A stretch of 41,278 bases of DNA from Chitinophaga pinensis (GTDB lineage: Bacteria; Bacteroidota; Bacteroidia; B-17B0; Aurantibacillaceae), in NCBI GenBank assembly GCA_945887955.1, contig CAMCZO010000015.1, positions 1 to 41,278 of the forward strand, in the 5' to 3' direction. Of this stretch, positions 34,208-41,278 are shown in pieces. The first letter of the stretch is position 1; each line of letters starts with the position of its first letter. A program made the position numbers and the translations under genes. The notes beneath the pieces are model-generated. The model saw only the letters and a program-made list of their open reading frames with translations, made no database searches and had not been told where the DNA came from.

Positions 34208-35620
34208 TTGATAGAGCAAAAATTAGTATCGGAAACCTCTGATTGGCAAATTGAAATGACACGAATTGCCACAAAGCATCATGTTATTGTTTGTTGGGTG
34301 GCAATAATATTGAACCCGCTTTGGTTTGTTATAGATTACTATACAATGCTTAACCAATGGGAAAATTTTTTGATTATTCGTTTGGCTGTTGCCTTATTTA
34401 CTTTTATAGCAGTTTTTTTTCGTGATAAAATAAAAATAAGTACAGAAGCATTAATTTTTATTCCGGTTTTCGGTATTGCAATTCAAAACGCATACATGTG
34501 GAGTTTTATGGATGTGCCAATGTTTCAGAAGCACGCCTTTGCATATATAGCTCTTTTTATTGGTGTGGGAATGCTCGCACTATGGAAGCCAATATGGTCA
34601 ATATTAGTACTCGTATTAACACTTTTAGCAAACATTTTTTTTCTAAAAATGTTTAGCAATCTATCCTTTCAAGAAATTTTGATTAACGGAGGTTTATTGG
34701 TGGCAACAGTTGCGCTATTTTCCGCAGTTTTAATTCAGTCGCGTTATTCATTAACAAAAAAAGAAATTTTAGCACGTCTTAAATTAATCGAATCCAATAA
34801 AATTCTTGAGCTCCAAAAAAACATAATCGAAGAAAAAAATAAAGACATCACAGATAGTATAAACTATGCAAAGAAAATTCAAGAAGCCATTCTTCCTTCT
34901 TTTGCCTTAAAACAAAAATTATTTCCAGAGGCCTTTATTTTATTTCTGCCCCGTGATATTGTTTCAGGAGATTTTTATTGGTACTCTGAAAAAAATGGAA
35001 AAAAAATAATTGCGGCTGTTGATTGCACAGGACATGGTGTGCCGGGCGCTTTTATGAGTATGATTGCAAATGTATTTTTGAATCAGATTGTTAACGAAAA
35101 AGGACTAACAAAACCTTCTGATATTTTAAATCAATTACGCGAATTAATAATTGAAGCGCTAAAACAAACTGGAACAAGCGGAGAAAATCAAGATGGAATG
35201 GATATTTCTCTTTTGTCAATTGATAATGAAAGTGGCTTAGCTGAATATGCAGGGGCAAACAATCCCTTGTGGATTATAAGAAATGAAACTCAGGATGCGA
35301 ATTCCTCCCCAAGTGTAATCGAAATAAAAGGAAATAAGCAACCGATTGGAATTTATTCGGGACCCGCCACCCCATTTACAAATCATGAAATAAAATTAAA
35401 TACAGGAGACTTTCTTTATTTATTTACTGACGGGTTTGCCGATCAAATTGGAGGTCCGCTAGAAAAAAAATACAAACATAAAAATTTTAAAGAGCTAGTG
35501 ATTTCTGTAAATCAAAATACGGCTATTGAACAAGAATCCATTTTTTCTAAAACTACGAAGGAATGGAAGGGCGCGCTTGATCAAACAGATGACATTCTTG
35601 TGATTGGGATTAAAATTTAA
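34208..35620 (+). CDS. Membrane-bound SpoIIE-type PP2C protein phosphatase
   Basis: The 470-residue protein has about six N-terminal membrane helices (residues 26-175), a coiled-coil linker (about 185-225, ending NYAKKIQEAILP) and a SpoIIE/PP2C catalytic domain. Metal-binding and active-site motifs are present: SGDFYWYSEKNG (253-264), AAVDCTGHGVPGAFMS (269-284), EYAGANNPLW, FLYLFTDGFADQIGG and the C-terminal DDILVIGI. It should dephosphorylate a Ser/Thr phosphoprotein, often an anti-anti-sigma factor, in response to a membrane signal. The frame opens with TTG at 34208; an in-frame ATG at 34256 (MTRIATKHH) is an alternative that also keeps all helices. It is divergent from the photolyase cluster. 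Confidence 0.9.
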   Translation: MIEQKLVSETSDWQIEMTRIATKHHVIVCWVAIILNPLWFVIDYYTMLNQWENFLIIRLAVALFTFIAVFFRDKIKISTEALIFIPVFGIAIQNAYMWSFMDVPMFQKHAFAYIALFIGVGMLALWKPIWSILVLVLTLLANIFFLKMFSNLSFQEILINGGLLVATVALFSAVLIQSRYSLTKKEILARLKLIESNKILELQKNIIEEKNKDITDSINYAKKIQEAILPSFALKQKLFPEAFILFLPRDIVSGDFYWYSEKNGKKIIAAVDCTGHGVPGAFMSMIANVFLNQIVNEKGLTKPSDILNQLRELIIEALKQTGTSGENQDGMDISLLSIDNESGLAEYAGANNPLWIIRNETQDANSSPSVIEIKGNKQPIGIYSGPATPFTNHEIKLNTGDFLYLFTDGFADQIGGPLEKKYKHKNFKELVISVNQNTAIEQESIFSKTTKEWKGALDQTDDILVIGIKI

Positions 35621-35693
35621 ATGAAAAATAAATATCGAGTGTATTTGTATTCAAATAAATGATGAAAACAATATCAGAAAATTAAAAGCTAGT

Positions 35694-35722
35694 ATAGCGG
35701 TTTGCTATTTGATTTTTTTTTA
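35694..35722 (+). terminator. Hairpin plus T-run after the phosphatase gene
   Basis: ATAGC / GCTAT pair around a GGTTT loop and are followed by TTGATTTTTTTTT. The stem is short, but the T-run is strong. It lies 74 nt after the stop codon. Confidence 0.55.
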
Positions 35723-35778
35723 ATAAAGCCATTCTTTTTTTATTTTGTATTACATGAAATTCAGTTTCTAAATTAATT

Positions 35779-35967
35779 TTATCCAAGCCATACTAAGAAA
35801 TGAAAAACTAATTTTTCTGTTATATAAATTAACGCCATACCAAGCAAGAATAATAATAAAGCAAAAATGCAAAGCCCAACGCATCCATAATTTAAAACAA
35901 TTTTAATTTGAGTAAACAAAAATAATATAAAAATTAATAAGAGTAAAAGCGATATTATTTTTATCAT
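35779..35967 (-). CDS. 62-aa membrane protein, unknown
   Basis: The short product has two hydrophobic helices (IISLLLLLIFILFLFTQI and GLCIFALLLFLLGMALIYI) joined by a short NYGCVG turn, and ends with an amphipathic segment (EKLVFHFLVWLG). No family is recognised. A well-formed promoter at 35983-36013 supports expression. It stands alone, convergent with the phosphatase gene. Confidence 0.5.
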   Translation of the reverse strand: MIKIISLLLLLIFILFLFTQIKIVLNYGCVGLCIFALLLFLLGMALIYITEKLVFHFLVWLG

Positions 35968-35982
35968 ATTTTTGTTTATTTA

Positions 35983-36013
35983 TAAATGTATAAACAATTT
36001 TTGTTATTCAAAA
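35983..36013 (-). promoter_or_regulatory. Promoter for the 62-aa membrane protein
   Basis: On the minus strand: TTTTG, an 18-nt spacer and TACATTTA. It differs from the -33/-7 consensus only in the last -7 base. The ATG follows 15 nt after the -7 box. Confidence 0.5.
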
Positions 36014-36094
36014 GTATTTTAATCTTCTAAATCTAATATTACATCAATAAAATTGGTCGTTCTCTTGTATAAAATAAGCAGACTATTTTGACGT

Positions 36095-36178
36095 AAATTT
36101 AAATTTGAGGTACAAAAGCTTTTAATTATAATACAATAACTAACTAACAGCCCCTATTATTTTAATGTTACTTAATTT
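36095..36178 (+). repeat. Inverted repeat, right copy
   Basis: It is the reverse complement match of 26459-26556. The segments AAATTTGAGGTA, the identical 30-bp core (36114-36143), CCCCTAT and TTACTTAATTT occur in the same order in both. The surrounding 35968-36294 holds otherwise only the two promoters of tiny genes. Confidence 0.9.
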
Positions 36179-36238
36179 CACTCTTAAAAGAATAAAAGCT
36201 CTGTAGTAAATTAGCTATTAAGTAACTGGTAGCTTTTT

Positions 36239-36269
36239 TTTGATATATGGAAATAAATTAATATATTTA
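36239..36269 (+). promoter_or_regulatory. Promoter for the 33-aa membrane protein
   Basis: TTTG (36239-36242), a 19-nt spacer and TATATTTA (36262-36269) fit the -33/-7 pattern with one mismatch. The ATG lies 25 nt after the -7 box. Confidence 0.5.
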
Positions 36270-36294
36270 CTAAACACTTAAAAGAATAAGGCAA

Positions 36295-36396
36295 ATGTCG
36301 TGTCCACAACAAGCAGCTTTAATTATAATCATTACTTTTATATTTTGTGCATACATCATAATAGAAGCAATAGTAAGAATTTTTAAGAAAAAATAA
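36295..36396 (+). CDS. 33-aa single-helix membrane peptide
   Basis: The short frame reads MSCPQQAALIIIITFIFCAY then IIIEAIVRIFKKK. It is one hydrophobic helix with a polar N-terminus (Cys, Gln) and a strongly basic end, so the C-terminus should be in the cytoplasm. The promoter at 36239-36269 supports a real gene. Size and charge resemble small membrane regulators or type I toxins, but no antitoxin RNA was identified. Confidence 0.5.
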   Translation: MSCPQQAALIIIITFIFCAYIIIEAIVRIFKKK

Positions 36397-36479
36397 AAAG
36401 AGTAAAGTATAATTATGCTATTTAGATTGTATTACTAAAATGCATTAGTGAGTTTGATTCAAAAAAAAATAGTAATTTA

Positions 36480-36824
36480 TCAATCCCTCAGGCAACGCAC
36501 AGATAAGCCAAAGACCTTGTATTCGTCTTTCCTGCGCAAATCGCCATCCTCGAGGTTCAAGTTGCGGCCCCAAGCGCAATCAGTATCGAACTCTGATGAA
36601 CTAAACCAGTACCCGTTTTCGCCAATGTCGAAGAATCTCATTTTCCCGTAGCCACGAAAACCGCCCGGAAGCCCTTCAAAGCCAGAAATGTTGGTGCCGT
36701 TGCCATCATCATCCCAGTTTGTTGTGCTTTTCATTTTAGCGCCCGCTTCTTCTTCTCCGCCCAAATTATCGCTTAGTATCGTCCACTCTGCATCTGTTGG
36801 TATGTGGTAGCCTTTTGGAGCCAT
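36480..36824 (-). pseudogene. 5'-truncated FISUMP-domain protein fragment
   Basis: The 114-residue frame is the C-terminal half of a Fibrobacter succinogenes major paralogous (FISUMP) domain: MAPKGYHIPTDAEWTILSDN, KMKSTTNWDDDGNGTNISGF, LPGGFRGYG, NGYWFSSSEFDTDCAWGRNL and the usual end FGLSVRCLRD. Normal proteins have a signal peptide and the first half of the domain; here both are missing and the upstream DNA is unrelated AT-rich sequence. Base composition is much less AT-rich than around it, which suggests a transferred or recombined fragment. FISUMP proteins are surface proteins of unknown function. Confidence 0.75.
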
Positions 36825-36907
36825 ACATTTAAAATAAGTTTAAGCACAAATAACATAATTTAATTTAGCTACTGTGGGGATATGTTGGGAAGAATATTCA
36901 AATAAGA

Positions 36908-36936
36908 AACCCTTAACTATTGATAGTTAAGGGGTT
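36908..36936 (-). terminator. Strong hairpin after tRNA-Arg
   Basis: AACCCTTAACTAT / ATAGTTAAGGGGTT pair with a TG loop and one bulged base. On the minus strand it starts 14 nt after the tRNA end and is followed by TTTCTTATTTG. It can also work on the plus strand (GTTTATTTTATTT follows). Confidence 0.75.
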
Positions 36937-36950
36937 GTTTATTTTATTTG

Positions 36951-37024
36951 TGATCCCGTAGGGATTCGAACCCCAAACCTCCTCATCCGTAGTGAGGTGC
37001 TCTATCCAGTTGAGCTACGGAACC
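36951..37024 (-). tRNA. tRNA-Arg (anticodon ACG)
   Basis: The minus strand folds as a cloverleaf: acceptor GGTTCCG/CGGGATC (with two G-U pairs), D arm GCTC..GAGC, anticodon stem CCTCA/TGAGG with loop CTACGGA, and T arm GGGGTTCGAATCCC. The anticodon ACG (plus-strand 36988-36990) reads CGN arginine codons after A34 is modified to inosine. The discriminator is A73. CCA is not encoded, consistent with need for the CCA-adding enzyme. Confidence 0.97.
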
Positions 37025-37137
37025 TTAAATTAGGGTACAAATATACAATTTTTTAATAATTTTATGATTTTATAATTAATTGGTGTTCAAATTAATTTAG
37101 TTACTTTGTATTAATTATTTTTTTTAAACGTTCAAAA

Positions 37138-37947
37138 ATGCAAGAAATAATAGAGTCAGCTTGGTTAAACAGAGAATTGTTAAAGCAAAAAGAAACTTTA
37201 CAAGCCATAAATGAAGTAATTAATCTTTTAGATACCGGAATTATTCGAGTGGCCGAGCCCAAAGAAAATGGCGAGTGGGTTGTAAACGATTGGATTAAAA
37301 AGGCAGTCATTTTATATTTCCCAACCCGAAAAATGTCTACAATTGAATTGGGACCATTTGAATACCATGATAAAATGCAACTTAAAAAAAATTATGCGGC
37401 ATTAGGTGTAAGGGTAGTGCCTAATGCTATTGCAAGATATGGTGCTTTTTTAGCTAATGGTGTAATTATGATGCCAAGTTATGTGAATATTGGCGCTTAT
37501 GTGGATTCTGGTACCATGATAGATACATGGGCAACGGTTGGTAGCTGTGCGCAAATTGGCAAAAATGTTCACCTTAGTGGCGGAGTTGGTATTGGTGGGG
37601 TTTTGGAACCAGTTCAAGCTGCACCTGTAATTATTGAAGATGATTGTTTTATTGGCTCTCGTTGTATAGTGGTTGAAGGGGTTAGGGTTGGTAAACAAGC
37701 CGTTTTAGGAGCTAATGTGGTATTAACACAATCTACAAAAATAATAGATGTTACAGGAAATAAACCTATCGAAACAAAAGGATATGTGCCCGAACGCAGT
37801 GTTGTTATCCCTGGAAGTTATACTAAGCAATTTCCTGCAGGAGAATTTCAAGTGCCATGCGCATTAGTTATTGGTCAACGTAAAGCCAGTACAGATTTAA
37901 AAACCTCATTAAATGATGCATTAAGAGAGCATCAGGTGGCTGTTTAA
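37138..37947 (+). CDS. dapD: 2,3,4,5-tetrahydropyridine-2,6-dicarboxylate N-succinyltransferase
   Basis: DapD adds succinyl-CoA to tetrahydrodipicolinate in the lysine and diaminopimelate pathway. The 269-residue protein has the helical N-terminus (IIESAWLNRELL), then the left-handed beta-helix of hexapeptide repeats: NGVIMMPSYVNIGAYVDSGT, MIDTWATVGSCAQIGKNVHL, SGGVGIGGVLEP, IIEDDCFIGSRCIVVEGVRV. It is a homotrimer in known cases. Length is normal. The gene is monocistronic and divergent from tRNA-Arg. Confidence 0.96.
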   Translation: MQEIIESAWLNRELLKQKETLQAINEVINLLDTGIIRVAEPKENGEWVVNDWIKKAVILYFPTRKMSTIELGPFEYHDKMQLKKNYAALGVRVVPNAIARYGAFLANGVIMMPSYVNIGAYVDSGTMIDTWATVGSCAQIGKNVHLSGGVGIGGVLEPVQAAPVIIEDDCFIGSRCIVVEGVRVGKQAVLGANVVLTQSTKIIDVTGNKPIETKGYVPERSVVIPGSYTKQFPAGEFQVPCALVIGQRKASTDLKTSLNDALREHQVAV

Positions 37948-37967
37948 CCAAAATTTATTTCTTTTTT

Positions 37968-38666
37968 TTATTCAGAAATTAATTTCAAATCCTCAATAAG
38001 TTTTAAAACAAAAGCAAGTTGTTGCTCTCGGCTAATGTCGCTGTTGTCTATTACCACTGCATCTTGAGCCTGAATAAGAGGGTTTTCTTGACGATTAATG
38101 TCTTCATTATCGCGATCAATTAAACTTTGTTTGACTTCTTCTAAACTAAAATATTGTTGTTTACTAAAATATTCATCCTGTCTACGTTTTGCTCTTATGT
38201 CGGTATTAGCAGTCATAAATAATTTTAATTCAGCTTTAGGAAAAACATGGGTTCCAATGTCTCGCCCATCTAAAATAAAGCCTTTCCCTTCGCCCATTAT
38301 TCTTTGCAGAGCCACCATTTTTTCGCGAACTTCTTTTATAGAACTTATTTTACTTACTATGCTACTAACTTCCATCGTTCGGATGTTGGATTCGATGTTA
38401 TGCCCATTCAAATAAACGTCGGATTGTTGAGTATGTTGATTAAACTCAAAACTTACATCTATTTTATTGAGATTAGCTAAAAGTAAGTTATTATTAATGT
38501 TTTGATCTTGATCTATGATGCCATTTTTCAGAGCATACCAGGCAACAGCCCTATACATAGCTCCAGTATCTATGTATTTGTAATTTAGCTCTTGAGCAAG
38601 CGCTTTTGCTAAAGTGCTTTTGCCACAACTGCTATATCCATCTATTGCTATGGTAATTTTATGCAT
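37968..38666 (-). CDS. cmk: (d)CMP kinase
   Basis: The enzyme phosphorylates CMP and dCMP. The 232-residue protein has the P-loop AIDGYSSCGKST (7-18), the CMP-binding YIDTGAMYRAVAWYAL, the GKGFILDGRDIGTHVFPKAE block and the lid segment ANTDIRAKRRQDEY. Length is typical. It is convergent with dapD and divergent from purA, with no evident operon partner. Confidence 0.95.
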   Translation of the reverse strand: MHKITIAIDGYSSCGKSTLAKALAQELNYKYIDTGAMYRAVAWYALKNGIIDQDQNINNNLLLANLNKIDVSFEFNQHTQQSDVYLNGHNIESNIRTMEVSSIVSKISSIKEVREKMVALQRIMGEGKGFILDGRDIGTHVFPKAELKLFMTANTDIRAKRRQDEYFSKQQYFSLEEVKQSLIDRDNEDINRQENPLIQAQDAVVIDNSDISREQQLAFVLKLIEDLKLISE

Positions 38667-38758
38667 TGCGATAAAATTACAAAAACAATTGCCAATTTGA
38701 ATTAAATTTTATTTTTACAAAAGTTATTAAAAACCTCACATTACTTTATCTTTTATAA

Positions 38759-38766
38759 TAAATTTG
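38759..38766 (+). promoter_or_regulatory. -7 box (TAAATTTG) for purA
   Basis: It is an exact TAnnTTTG match, 22 nt before the ATG of purA. No clear -33 TTTG is seen upstream. Confidence 0.35.
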
Positions 38767-38788
38767 CTTTTTAAATTTTTGATATAGT

Positions 38789-40063
38789 ATGATAAATAAA
38801 GCGGATGTATTACTAGGATTGCAATGGGGAGATGAAGGTAAAGGTAAAATTGTGGATGTTTTAACTCCAAATTATGATATTATTGCTCGATTTCAGGGCG
38901 GACCGAATGCTGGCCATACACTAGAGTTTAATGGCATTAAACATGTTTTACATACTATTCCTAGCGGCATTTTTCATCCAACGGCTATTAATGTAATTGG
39001 AAATGGTGTTGTGATTGACCCAGTAATTTTTAAAAAAGAAATAGAGGCTTTATTAAAATTAGGGGTTGATGTTAAATCAAAATTGCTTATTAGTACAAGA
39101 GCACATTTAATTTTGCCATCGCATCGATTATTAGATGCTGCAAGCGAGGCAGCGAAAGGTAAAAATAAAATTGGCTCTACTTTAAAAGGTATTGGTCCAA
39201 CATATATGGATAAAACCGGGCGTAACGGTTTGCGTATTGGTGATATTGAAACAAATGAGTTTAAAGAAAAGTATGATACTTTGGTAGAGAAACACAAACA
39301 AATACTATCCTTTTATAATTATGAATACAATTTACAAGAACTTGAACCAATTTGGTTTGAAGCAATTGAATTTTTAAAACAATTACAATTTTCAGAAACA
39401 GAACATTATATAAACTCAGCCATTAAAGATGGTAAACGGGTTTTAGCAGAAGGCGCACAAGGCAGTTTGTTAGATGTTGATTTTGGCTCTTATCCTTTTG
39501 TAACAAGTAGCAATACCATTTGTGCAGGAGCTTGTAATGGCTTAGGAATACCACCAAATAAAATAGGAAACGTAATCGGTATCTTTAAAGCCTATTGCAC
39601 AAGAGTAGGAAGTGGTCCATTTCCTACGGAATTAGAAAATGAAACTGGTGAAAAAATAAGACAAATAGGCAAAGAGTTTGGAAGCACAACTGGTAGACCA
39701 CGTCGGACAGGATGGCTAGACATTCCGGCATTAAAATATGCAGTGATGATAAATGGCGTAACAGAATTAATGATGATGAAAGCCGATGTGTTGAGCAATT
39801 TTGAAAATATAGAAGTTTGTACTCATTATAATTATAACGGCAAGGTGATTGATTATTTACCTTATAACATCGATCCAAGTTATTTAAAACCAATTACCGT
39901 TGCATTAAAAGGTTGGGCCGAAGATTTAACTGCTATTGATAATAAATCAAAATTACCTCAAACTTTACTTGAATATATTCAGTTTATTGAAAAGACAGTT
40001 GAGATTCCCATTTCAATTGTGTCAGTTGGCCCAGATAGGACACAGACGATACGAATGAAATAA
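38789..40063 (+). CDS. purA: Adenylosuccinate synthetase
   Basis: PurA joins IMP and aspartate, using GTP, in AMP synthesis. The 424-residue protein shows the P-loop LQWGDEGKGKIVDVL (11-25) with Asp14, GGPNAGHTL (37-45) with His43, then GSTLKGIGPTYMDKTGRNGL, AEGAQGSLLDVDFGSYPFVT, YCTRVGSGPFPTE and STTGRPRRTGWLD. Length is normal. It ends only 3 nt from the convergent GH3 gene. Confidence 0.97.
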   Translation: MINKADVLLGLQWGDEGKGKIVDVLTPNYDIIARFQGGPNAGHTLEFNGIKHVLHTIPSGIFHPTAINVIGNGVVIDPVIFKKEIEALLKLGVDVKSKLLISTRAHLILPSHRLLDAASEAAKGKNKIGSTLKGIGPTYMDKTGRNGLRIGDIETNEFKEKYDTLVEKHKQILSFYNYEYNLQELEPIWFEAIEFLKQLQFSETEHYINSAIKDGKRVLAEGAQGSLLDVDFGSYPFVTSSNTICAGACNGLGIPPNKIGNVIGIFKAYCTRVGSGPFPTELENETGEKIRQIGKEFGSTTGRPRRTGWLDIPALKYAVMINGVTELMMMKADVLSNFENIEVCTHYNYNGKVIDYLPYNIDPSYLKPITVALKGWAEDLTAIDNKSKLPQTLLEYIQFIEKTVEIPISIVSVGPDRTQTIRMK

Positions 40064-40066
40064 ATT

Positions 40067-41206
40067 TTATTTAATTAAACCTAAACAAATTTTCATTCTA
40101 ACAATTCTTTTTACTGAGTTATCTACCTTTAATTTAAATACTTGGTTTGCTTTGTATTTATTTAAGATTTCGTTGTATGCAATTTTAATTTCTAATGGCA
40201 TTAAAATAATATCACAACCAGCATCGATAGTTTTAACTGCAGCATTTTTTATCTGACTAACGCCACCCATATTCATAGCATCAGTAACAATTAATCCTTT
40301 AAAATTTAATTTGTTTCTTAATAACTTGGTTACAATCGTATCAGAGGTTGTAGCAGGCATTCCTTTTGAATCATATTCTTTATTATTAGTAATGGCAATA
40401 TGAGCAATCATAATAGAAAGAACGCCCGATTGTATTAATGGGGGATAATTTTCTAATTCTTTTAGTTCACCATTTATTGTTTGTAATGTTTTGTGTGTAT
40501 CGCCCGAAACTAATCCATGGCCAGGAAAATGTTTGGCTGTTGCAATAATATTTTTAGATTGTGTTTCTTTTACAAAAGCAGTTGACCAAGGAATTAAATT
40601 CTCTATCTTTTCACCAAAGCCTCTGTAACCAACAGTAGTGTTACCAGAAACATCAATAACAGGAGCAAAATTATAATTAATACCTATTTCATTTAAATCT
40701 TTTGAGATTAGGCTTGCCACTTCAATAGCTTCTTCTATGGTTTTTACTTCTTGCGCTTTTTTTACTGGTGTTGAACCAATAATTTTTCGATTAATTAAAC
40801 TTGGCTCAGCATCGGCAGAATATAAAAAAGGAAGATAATTTTTCTTTTTATTTATAGCATTAAACTCTATTATCCATGATTTAAATTCTTCTTTTGTTCC
40901 ATTTAACATTAACATTCCACCAATCATTCTCTTTTTAACTAATTCATCAATCTCTAATTTGGTTAAGCCCATCCTTCCAACAGCAGGCATTAACAATTGA
41001 GCTACCTTGGAGCTATCATCCATTAAGTTAAATACAAGGTTTGTTTTGTTATCTAAATCAACATTTGATTCAAGAAAATTATTCAATGAAAATTCTGTTT
41101 GAATTTTTCGAGATGCTGTTGCTGCAGTAAAATTCTCATTTTGAATTTGAGAGCAACCAAATAATGAAAAAAAAATAAAAATAAAAAAAAGGTATTTATT
41201 AATCAT
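40067..41206 (-). CDS. GH3 beta-N-acetylhexosaminidase-like lipoprotein (NagZ-type)
   Basis: The 379-residue protein has a lipobox (LFGC, Cys18) and one GH3 TIM-barrel domain. Key motifs: NYNFAPVIDVSGN (178-190), ATAKHFPGHGLVSGDTH (222-238) holding the Asp-His dyad typical of NagZ-type enzymes, and LIVTDAMNMGGV (305-316) with the nucleophile Asp309. The family cleaves N-acetylglucosamine from muropeptides or chitin-like sugars. Here the lipid anchor places it in the envelope, unlike cytoplasmic NagZ. Many Bacteroidota homologues carry an extra C-terminal beta-lactamase-like domain; this one does not. Confidence 0.92.
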   Translation of the reverse strand: MINKYLFFIFIFFSLFGCSQIQNENFTAATASRKIQTEFSLNNFLESNVDLDNKTNLVFNLMDDSSKVAQLLMPAVGRMGLTKLEIDELVKKRMIGGMLMLNGTKEEFKSWIIEFNAINKKKNYLPFLYSADAEPSLINRKIIGSTPVKKAQEVKTIEEAIEVASLISKDLNEIGINYNFAPVIDVSGNTTVGYRGFGEKIENLIPWSTAFVKETQSKNIIATAKHFPGHGLVSGDTHKTLQTINGELKELENYPPLIQSGVLSIMIAHIAITNNKEYDSKGMPATTSDTIVTKLLRNKLNFKGLIVTDAMNMGGVSQIKNAAVKTIDAGCDIILMPLEIKIAYNEILNKYKANQVFKLKVDNSVKRIVRMKICLGLIK

Positions 41207-41224
41207 AATATAATATTATTAAAT

Positions 41225-41232
41225 CAAAATTA
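41225..41232 (-). promoter_or_regulatory. -7 box (TAATTTTG) for the GH3 gene
   Basis: On the minus strand this is an exact TAnnTTTG match, 18 nt before the ATG at 41206. The nearest TTG upstream is 26 nt away, longer than usual. Confidence 0.35.
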
Positions 41233-41278
41233 CGACTGGAGTTGATAGAAATTAAAAGCAATACAAATAGTTTTACAC

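Noticed and set aside
36448-36651. 67-codon plus-strand frame
   Set aside because: It lies opposite the FISUMP fragment, which has clear domain similarity; the plus-strand reading is of low complexity.
37968-40063. Further frames antisense to cmk and purA
   Set aside because: They lie fully inside well-recognised genes and carry no family motif.

Overview
The window looks like the chromosome of an AT-rich member of the Bacteroidota. The evidence is type IX secretion (T9SS) C-terminal sorting sequences, a TonB-dependent receptor with an N-terminal carboxypeptidase-like domain, lipoproteins, promoters of the -33 TTTG / -7 TAnnTTTG type, almost no Shine-Dalgarno sequences, and a short RpoD. I cannot assign a genus. 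Most of the window is ordinary housekeeping DNA, interrupted by two accessory or scarred stretches.

Layout. 1-1843 (-): membrane protein, PASTA protein and a secreted T9SS-type protein cut by the window edge. 1930-6426 (+): large lipoprotein followed by a TonB-dependent receptor. 6589-8163 (-): secreted alpha/beta-hydrolase-fold protein with a T9SS sorting domain. 8281-8553: decayed, internally deleted copy of the 1930-3519 lipoprotein gene. 8610-10202: small secreted or membrane proteins, including an unlisted 53-aa membrane protein. 10241-17534 (-): probable operon dnaX, M16 peptidase, proline dehydrogenase, CCA-adding-type nucleotidyltransferase. 17653-22536: surface-type protein, rpsT, SCO1-like protein, ruvB, TerB/DnaJ protein, rpoD.

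22540-26600 is a scarred accessory zone. It holds a broken secreted-protein gene, a remnant of the 3' end of aroE, three tandem hairpin repeats with TTCTCGATA ends, a DUF7948-type gene truncated at its 3' end, and a two-gene unit (secreted cysteine-rich DnaJ-like zinc-finger/TPR/membrane protein plus lipoprotein) whose base composition is less AT-rich than its surroundings. A 60-bp direct repeat (58/60 identical) flanks most of this zone.

26625-34063 (-) is a compact light and DNA-repair cluster: SRPBCC protein, TIGR03643/DUF2805 protein, atypical SDR, flavin reductase, photolyase/cryptochrome, DUF2071, a 48-aa DUF2256 zinc-ribbon gene, an iron-sulfur photolyase-related protein and a DASH cryptochrome. 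Genes overlap or nearly touch, and one good promoter lies upstream at 34101-34133. A divergent membrane-anchored SpoIIE-type phosphatase shares that intergenic region, which carries repeated GATAA motifs. An inverted repeat of about 90 bp with a 30-bp identical core lies on both sides (26459-26556 and 36095-36178), so this block may have moved or been inverted as a unit.

35779-41278: two tiny membrane proteins, a 5'-truncated FISUMP-domain fragment, tRNA-Arg(ACG) with a strong terminator, then dapD, cmk, purA and a GH3 beta-N-acetylhexosaminidase-like lipoprotein. The best leads are the cysteine-rich two-gene unit, the repeats that bracket the two accessory blocks, the repeated motif in the divergent promoter region of the photolyase cluster, and two enzyme-fold proteins that lack a canonical catalytic residue.
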